A stretch of DNA of 64,000 bases from Epichloe hybrida. Lineage: Eukaryota > Ascomycota > Sordariomycetes > Hypocreales > Clavicipitaceae. The DNA lies in contig JAFEKR010000004.1 in the NCBI GenBank assembly GCA_019022495.1, positions 3,534,001 to 3,598,000 of the forward strand. The letters run 5' to 3'. A program made the translations under genes and the position numbers. The notes beneath the pieces were generated by a model, which was not told the DNA's origin, searched no databases, and saw only the letters and a program-made list of their open reading frames with translations. Of this stretch, positions 59,739 to 64,000 are shown piece by piece. The number at the start of each line of letters is the position of its first letter. Position 1 is the first letter of the stretch.

Positions 59739-62423
59739 GCGAGGCAAAACCAAGGGGACGACGGCGGCAATAGGAATAGTGAAAGAGATGGAGGGACGCG
59801 GGAATTGGGGGGTTGCGTGAGAGACCAGGGCTCGTCGGAGGACGGAACTGACAAGTACGCTCGCTGCTTACGCCTGGGGCGGGTTTCAAGATGGCGCCAA
59901 AGAAGCTGGAAACTGAACCAAACCAAGACGCTTCGACTGAATGCAAGAGAAGGAGAGAAAACACTGTGGTCGCGATGTCCAGACCGGGCCGATGGATGCT
60001 CGTGGTGTGCAGGTGGTGGATGGATGGGGATGGATGGGGATGGATGGGGACCGACGAAATGGTCAGGTACAAGGTACAAACAAGGTACCGAGTACTTCCT
60101 GACGGTACCGTTCCCGAGCTGGTCCCAGAAGTTGCGTCCCGGTCACGGTGTTGGGGACAGCCAACGGTCTGTGAGCACGGAAGAGTGAGGAAGAAGGAAG
60201 GAGTAGTCATCAACAATGAGAGACAAATTGAGTTGCACTATGGAATGGACTGGGTAGTCAAAGACGATGAGGGCCGTATAACACGGTCAAGTCGGCCGTG
60301 CAGAGTAAGTATTTATTGTTGCAGTACTGTATTTGGTCTGAGCTGCCGGTGTCGCCTTCTTGTCAAATTTCAAATTTGTTGGGACAACGCAACGCCGCAA
60401 TGGCTTAGGCTGAAGCCCCCAGAGTTTTTTGTTCTGTGGAAAAGACACCAAACCTCGGCAAAAAAGTGTCTGACTTGGGTGAATCCATGGGCGGCAGAAC
60501 TTACCCGAAAACGAGACCAAAATCGACGTCTGCAGCACTCCGTACCTGCTGGCTGTCTGTCTGCATTGTGTTCCTGGTCAAACGCAACTGATTCCGAGTC
60601 TCTACTCCGTAGTTTGGACGAAAAAGACAACGAAGGCCCGCAACGCCGTCGAAAAGGTCTGTCTCCACTCCACCGTCTCCACCTACGAGGCGGAAGGCGC
60701 AACACAGACAGCGGCCACACGACATGCTCATGCTTCATCCCATTTTCCCGACCCGGCCCAACGACGAGAACGAAGACCAGGCACCCTGGTCTTCGAAAAC
60801 TCGATGCAGCTCCAACAGAAGAGCACTTTGAAGACCCGCTTTCCCATGTGGCCGGCCCCTGGTCTTTGAGACTTTTTGCCGGTCAATGTTTGGCTTGTTG
60901 GCTGCCTCGAATGCACAGCACAGGCCGTTTGACTGTCGGTCGCGTGAGAGCATCGTGCTCTTCTGTTCGGGTCGCAAGACCATCTACAGAGAGGGCTCTC
61001 TTTTCTCGCGCAATGCTGCTGCGACTTTGTCAATCAATTCACGTCCGCTCGCCCGTTGTCCCCCCCCTTTGGTGTGGGTCACTTTTTTGGAAGAAAAACA
61101 ATAATCTGTTCTGTGGGGGCGACAAGTGTATGTAATGCGCTAATTCGCCGTCATTCTTCCGACTTCCTCCGCATCGTTTATTACCAGGGGGTCCCATTTT
61201 GGACATGGAATTCAACGACAAATTTGAAAGAGGCACCGCCCGGCATCGGCACCGCGCAGAACAACCACGCACGGGACTGGGTCTGGTATTAATAAGATGG
61301 TTTTCTCGGATCTGTGTCTGCTACGTTTGGTTGATGCCAAGATGCGAATTGCACAACGCACATGATTCTTCCGAAGAGTCAATTCATTCCTCCCAAGTCT
61401 CCCGGTTTGTGCATAATTCTCGATTGAGCCCTGATGCGACCGCCAATAAACCCATTGGATGATTCTGCAAACCAACCGTTGCCGCATCGCGACAGGACAA
61501 CCACAGAAATGGTCCGTCACGTCTGACTCGACGCTTGCAATGAAGCAACCTCGGCCCCCGCAAACACCCCCCCCTATCAGCATCATCTGCCACAGGCACA
61601 GCATTGTCTGTTCCGATATCTTCCACCTGCGACCGCTCAGGAACCACAGCTTCTCATCGCTTCTTCTAGCTCCGCAGATCGGAACCGTCCAAGTGGAAGT
61701 GGAAGCCACAAACCCAGAGCCCCATTTAACCTAGCCGTGAATCCCGTCATGGTGAAAATAGTCCCGCTTCTCCACGAGGTTATATCGCACGAGTGACTAG
61801 GTCCCCGCATCGCATTACATTCAGTCGTCTTGCAAATCATCTTCTCCAGCACGTGTCAGTCTAGGCCGGCGATCGACCTGCATCTCTGCAGTGCTCTTGG
61901 CTCGGCTCGACATGAGCTAGCAGAGGATGGGATAGGTACCCGGGGGCAAAGGTAGCAGGTACTTTGGGTCGTCCATGATAGTTCGTGTAAACGGCCAAGC
62001 ATGTGAAGTTGATGAAGCATGTGCAATGCAGCCCTGTCTCGTCCAGGCTACCAGGTCAATCATGCCCGAGTACGTACAACTACATGGCTTGGTACGTATA
62101 GAGAATGAATTGGCATTGACTGACCCATTTTCACAACATTTGCGTTTGAACGGAAAGGAAGTGCATGAATGATATTTCACATGCCAACTTGGGTGAGCAA
62201 ATATGCTCCGCTGCGGGTAGACGGCTATGACGCCTGAATCGAACTTCGTAACTCGTCTGCTATCCTCTCTTCTTCATACCAACTGAGTAAACCATTGTGG
62301 TCGCATATAGGGAGGGTATAGTCTTCTGTGTAGTTCGTTCCCCATTCTGATTTTTTTCCATCTACGAGAGCAAAAATCACCTTGTTTCTCCCCGCCATAT
62401 TTCAATTGACCTCCATTTCCAAA
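59739..62423. other. Intergenic region, 2.7 kb
   Basis: Lies between the malic enzyme start and the end of the telomere-type protein gene. It has three 10-bp units of TGGATGGGGA (60021-60050) and TACTCCGTA at 60603-60611. A long open frame at 59891-61135 has no family features, is crossed by the malic enzyme promoter and by simple repeats, and is not called. Confidence 0.5.
60021..60050. repeat. 10-bp tandem repeat, three units
   Basis: Three perfect copies of TGGATGGGGA, about 290 bp upstream of the malic enzyme start. Confidence 0.9.
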
Positions 62424-64000
62424 CTACACCTGCGCTTGTGATAGCTTCTGCGTAGTCTTTTCAATCTTCCCCAGGGCCTTTTCATCCAACGCGTCCCACC
62501 ACTTCCGCAACCCACTTGCATACTCTACGTCCTCGTCGGTGACTTCCACGGGCGCCCCTTTGATTTGCGCCAACATCTCTGCGTCGTCCTTTTCGAAGAC
62601 GGCCCACGTGGACGCATCCGTGACGCGGACTCCGAACCCTCGTCCCTTCATGGAAACGACTTGGACTCGGCGTAGGAGAACTACGTCTCCCTTGCGGACA
62701 GTCGGCAGTGATGTCTGATGCGGTCTGAAGATATGGCCGACTGTGACTCCCGTAGGCGCAGAAGAGGGGTCGGTCAATGTAAGCTCGAGCATGTAGTCCC
62801 GGGGACCGTGTTTGGGACGGTGCGGCAGCGGCGGTGTAGACGTAGCTACCGCTAGTATGTCGGTGATCTTGTTGAGGCTGGCGCGGAGAGATCGTAGCGA
62901 TAAATAGTCGGGCAGTTTGGTGCGTAGGTCTTTGCCTAGCTGGCGCTTGAGAACAGACAAGGACTCATCTTCCACAAAAGAACCTGGTACGGAAGGCGAT
63001 TCGAGAACTTCCTGCTCTTGCTTCGAAGGTTGGCCAGGCTCGGGCGTTGTGAGCCGCTTGGACGCTCGGGTTCCAACTGGGGATGAAGTCTTTTGTTCCT
63101 CGGGCTCAGAGTTCTCGGTCATGCTCCGTGTGACACGGACTGGTGGTATAGCTGGCTCGTCTGGCTTGGTGGGTGTTTCGACGGATGCCTTGGCCAGAAG
63201 GATGCTTGGATCAGCCTGCTCAGATTGGGTGCTGCGAGTGACGCGCAGAAAGCTTGGAGAAGCAGGTGCTTCTTCCGGCACCGGCTCCGGTTCTTGTCTA
63301 GATTCTGGTTCTGGATCTATTGATTGCTCTGCCGCTGCCAGCTCCTGTTTGGTAGAAGCAAGCTCAGTCTCCGCTAGTGGACTAGCCTGGGCAAGTGGGA
63401 GACTGGGATCATCGATCCGCGAACTCGTGGAATCGGATCTTCGCGTCTTTCGGTGTGAGTGACTTCGAAGCGATTTGACGGTGATGAGAACGTCAGGCTC
63501 TTGTGCCTGTTGGCTTTCTTCTGAGGCCTCTTTCTGGGCTCTTTCTGCAGCATGCCCCTTCGCGTCTGGGGATCCATATTCTCTCAGCTCGCTCCTAATT
63601 TGGGTTTCTGCAGCCGCAGGGTCATCGTCGTCCTGCTCTTTCTGGTCCTGCTCCATCAAGTTGGACATCTCTGGAGCTTGTGTCTGAACCGGTGTAGGAT
63701 GCTGCTGGTTTTTTGGGGAACCTTCGGGGACCCCTGTGTTTTTTTGTATTGGCTCTGAAATCGGTTCAGCGTCTTGGACCTCTTCACTACTCGTTTGACC
63801 AGCTGGTTCCTCAGCATCGTCAGCTTGCACCGGGTCTTTCATGTCCACGTCGGGCTGTTCGTTTGTGGGATGATCAGTCTCCGTTTGCTCAGGCATCGCG
63901 TTTTCACTTCTCTGAAATTCTCCGTCATGTTCAGCATCTGACGTCTTTGCCGTGCTCTCGTCTTCTTCAGCTTCCACGGCGAGCTCGTCCTGCATCATTT
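62424..64000 (-). CDS. Telomeric single-strand DNA-binding (POT1/Cdc13 OB-fold) protein, possibly partial
   Basis: At least 524 residues read from the ATG at 63998 to the stop at 62424; the frame stays open to the window edge, so the true start may lie outside. The N-terminal 350 residues are acidic, Glu/Gln/Pro-rich and probably disordered, with loosely repeated RVTRS and DPSILLAKAS-type motifs. Residues 362-495 form an OB-fold: LPDYLSLRSLRASLNKITDI, YMLELTLTDPS, VGHIFRPHQTSLPTVRKGDV, VLLRRVQVVSMKGRGFGVRV, TWAVFEKDD. This order matches the telomeric POT1/Cdc13 single-strand DNA-binding domain, which protects chromosome ends. The OB domain sits at the C-terminus, unlike POT1 where it is N-terminal. 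The DNA partner is inferred from family resemblance. Confidence 0.8.
   Translation of the reverse strand, partial: MMQDELAVEAEEDESTAKTSDAEHDGEFQRSENAMPEQTETDHPTNEQPDVDMKDPVQADDAEEPAGQTSSEEVQDAEPISEPIQKNTGVPEGSPKNQQHPTPVQTQAPEMSNLMEQDQKEQDDDDPAAAETQIRSELREYGSPDAKGHAAERAQKEASEESQQAQEPDVLITVKSLRSHSHRKTRRSDSTSSRIDDPSLPLAQASPLAETELASTKQELAAAEQSIDPEPESRQEPEPVPEEAPASPSFLRVTRSTQSEQADPSILLAKASVETPTKPDEPAIPPVRVTRSMTENSEPEEQKTSSPVGTRASKRLTTPEPGQPSKQEQEVLESPSVPGSFVEDESLSVLKRQLGKDLRTKLPDYLSLRSLRASLNKITDILAVATSTPPLPHRPKHGPRDYMLELTLTDPSSAPTGVTVGHIFRPHQTSLPTVRKGDVVLLRRVQVVSMKGRGFGVRVTDASTWAVFEKDDAEMLAQIKGAPVEVTDEDVEYASGLRKWWDALDEKALGKIEKTTQKLSQAQV

Noticed and set aside
59891..61135. 414-codon open frame on the plus strand
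   Set aside because: It overlaps the malic enzyme upstream region, includes tandem TGGATGGGGA repeats and has no family resemblance or plausible introns.
1..64000. CRISPR arrays, operons, ribosome binding sites
   Set aside because: The sequence is eukaryotic (spliced fungal genes); tandem arrays here are satellites without unique spacers.
1..64000. tRNA and rRNA genes
   Set aside because: On reading both strands I found no convincing cloverleaf with a T-loop box and no rRNA-like sequence. A covariance-model scan would be decisive.

Overview
The window looks like a filamentous ascomycete chromosome arm. Short GT-AG introns (44-251 bp), C6 zinc and fungal-only protein families, and heavily C-to-T mutated repeats all point to Pezizomycotina. 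The gene repertoire suggests a Sordariomycete, perhaps Hypocreales; this is inference.

Layout. (1) 1-21408 is one nested retrotransposon block, extremely AT-rich and with no intact ORF. A Copia element (LTRs 47-277 and 21178-21408, target duplication GAGAG) was split by two Gypsy elements of one family in the opposite orientation: 3457-11492 (duplication TATAG) and 12751-20630 (duplication TAATG). The first Gypsy copy carries a 171-bp unmutated TG...CA insert at 10055-10225 (duplication CCTAA). Glutamine codons have become stops throughout, the mark of repeat-induced point mutation (RIP). (2) 21409-43700 is gene-bearing DNA: an unrecognised Ser/Lys-tailed protein, an SRPK-like kinase, a secreted and membrane-anchored endonuclease/exonuclease/phosphatase protein, a 907-aa membrane glycosyltransferase 2, a membrane-anchored GH16 glucanase-like protein, and a GAS2-domain protein. 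(3) 43700-50200 is a second accessory island: a 708-bp LTR-like non-autonomous element with target duplication ACTAT, a long-TIR MITE-like element, and a Gypsy-like relic whose gag and reverse transcriptase pieces flank a 2.7-kb AT satellite. (4) 50223-64000 holds a cutinase-factor-type C6 transcription factor with an in-frame stop, a mitochondrial NAD-malic enzyme, and the 3' part of a telomeric OB-fold protein.

How the genes relate. The GT2 and GH16 genes diverge from one 3.9-kb intergenic region, and both encode membrane proteins likely to act on the cell wall. The transcription factor resembles regulators of fatty-acid and cutin use, and malic enzyme feeds NADH and pyruvate in the same area of carbon metabolism, but I see no clustering that proves co-regulation. 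The remaining genes appear to be ordinary housekeeping or accessory loci.

No wholly new system is evident. The best leads are the decayed transcription factor beside the repeat island, the two small LTR-like elements with exact target duplications, the satellite inside a retroelement relic, and a TACTCCGTA motif recurring in intergenic DNA.
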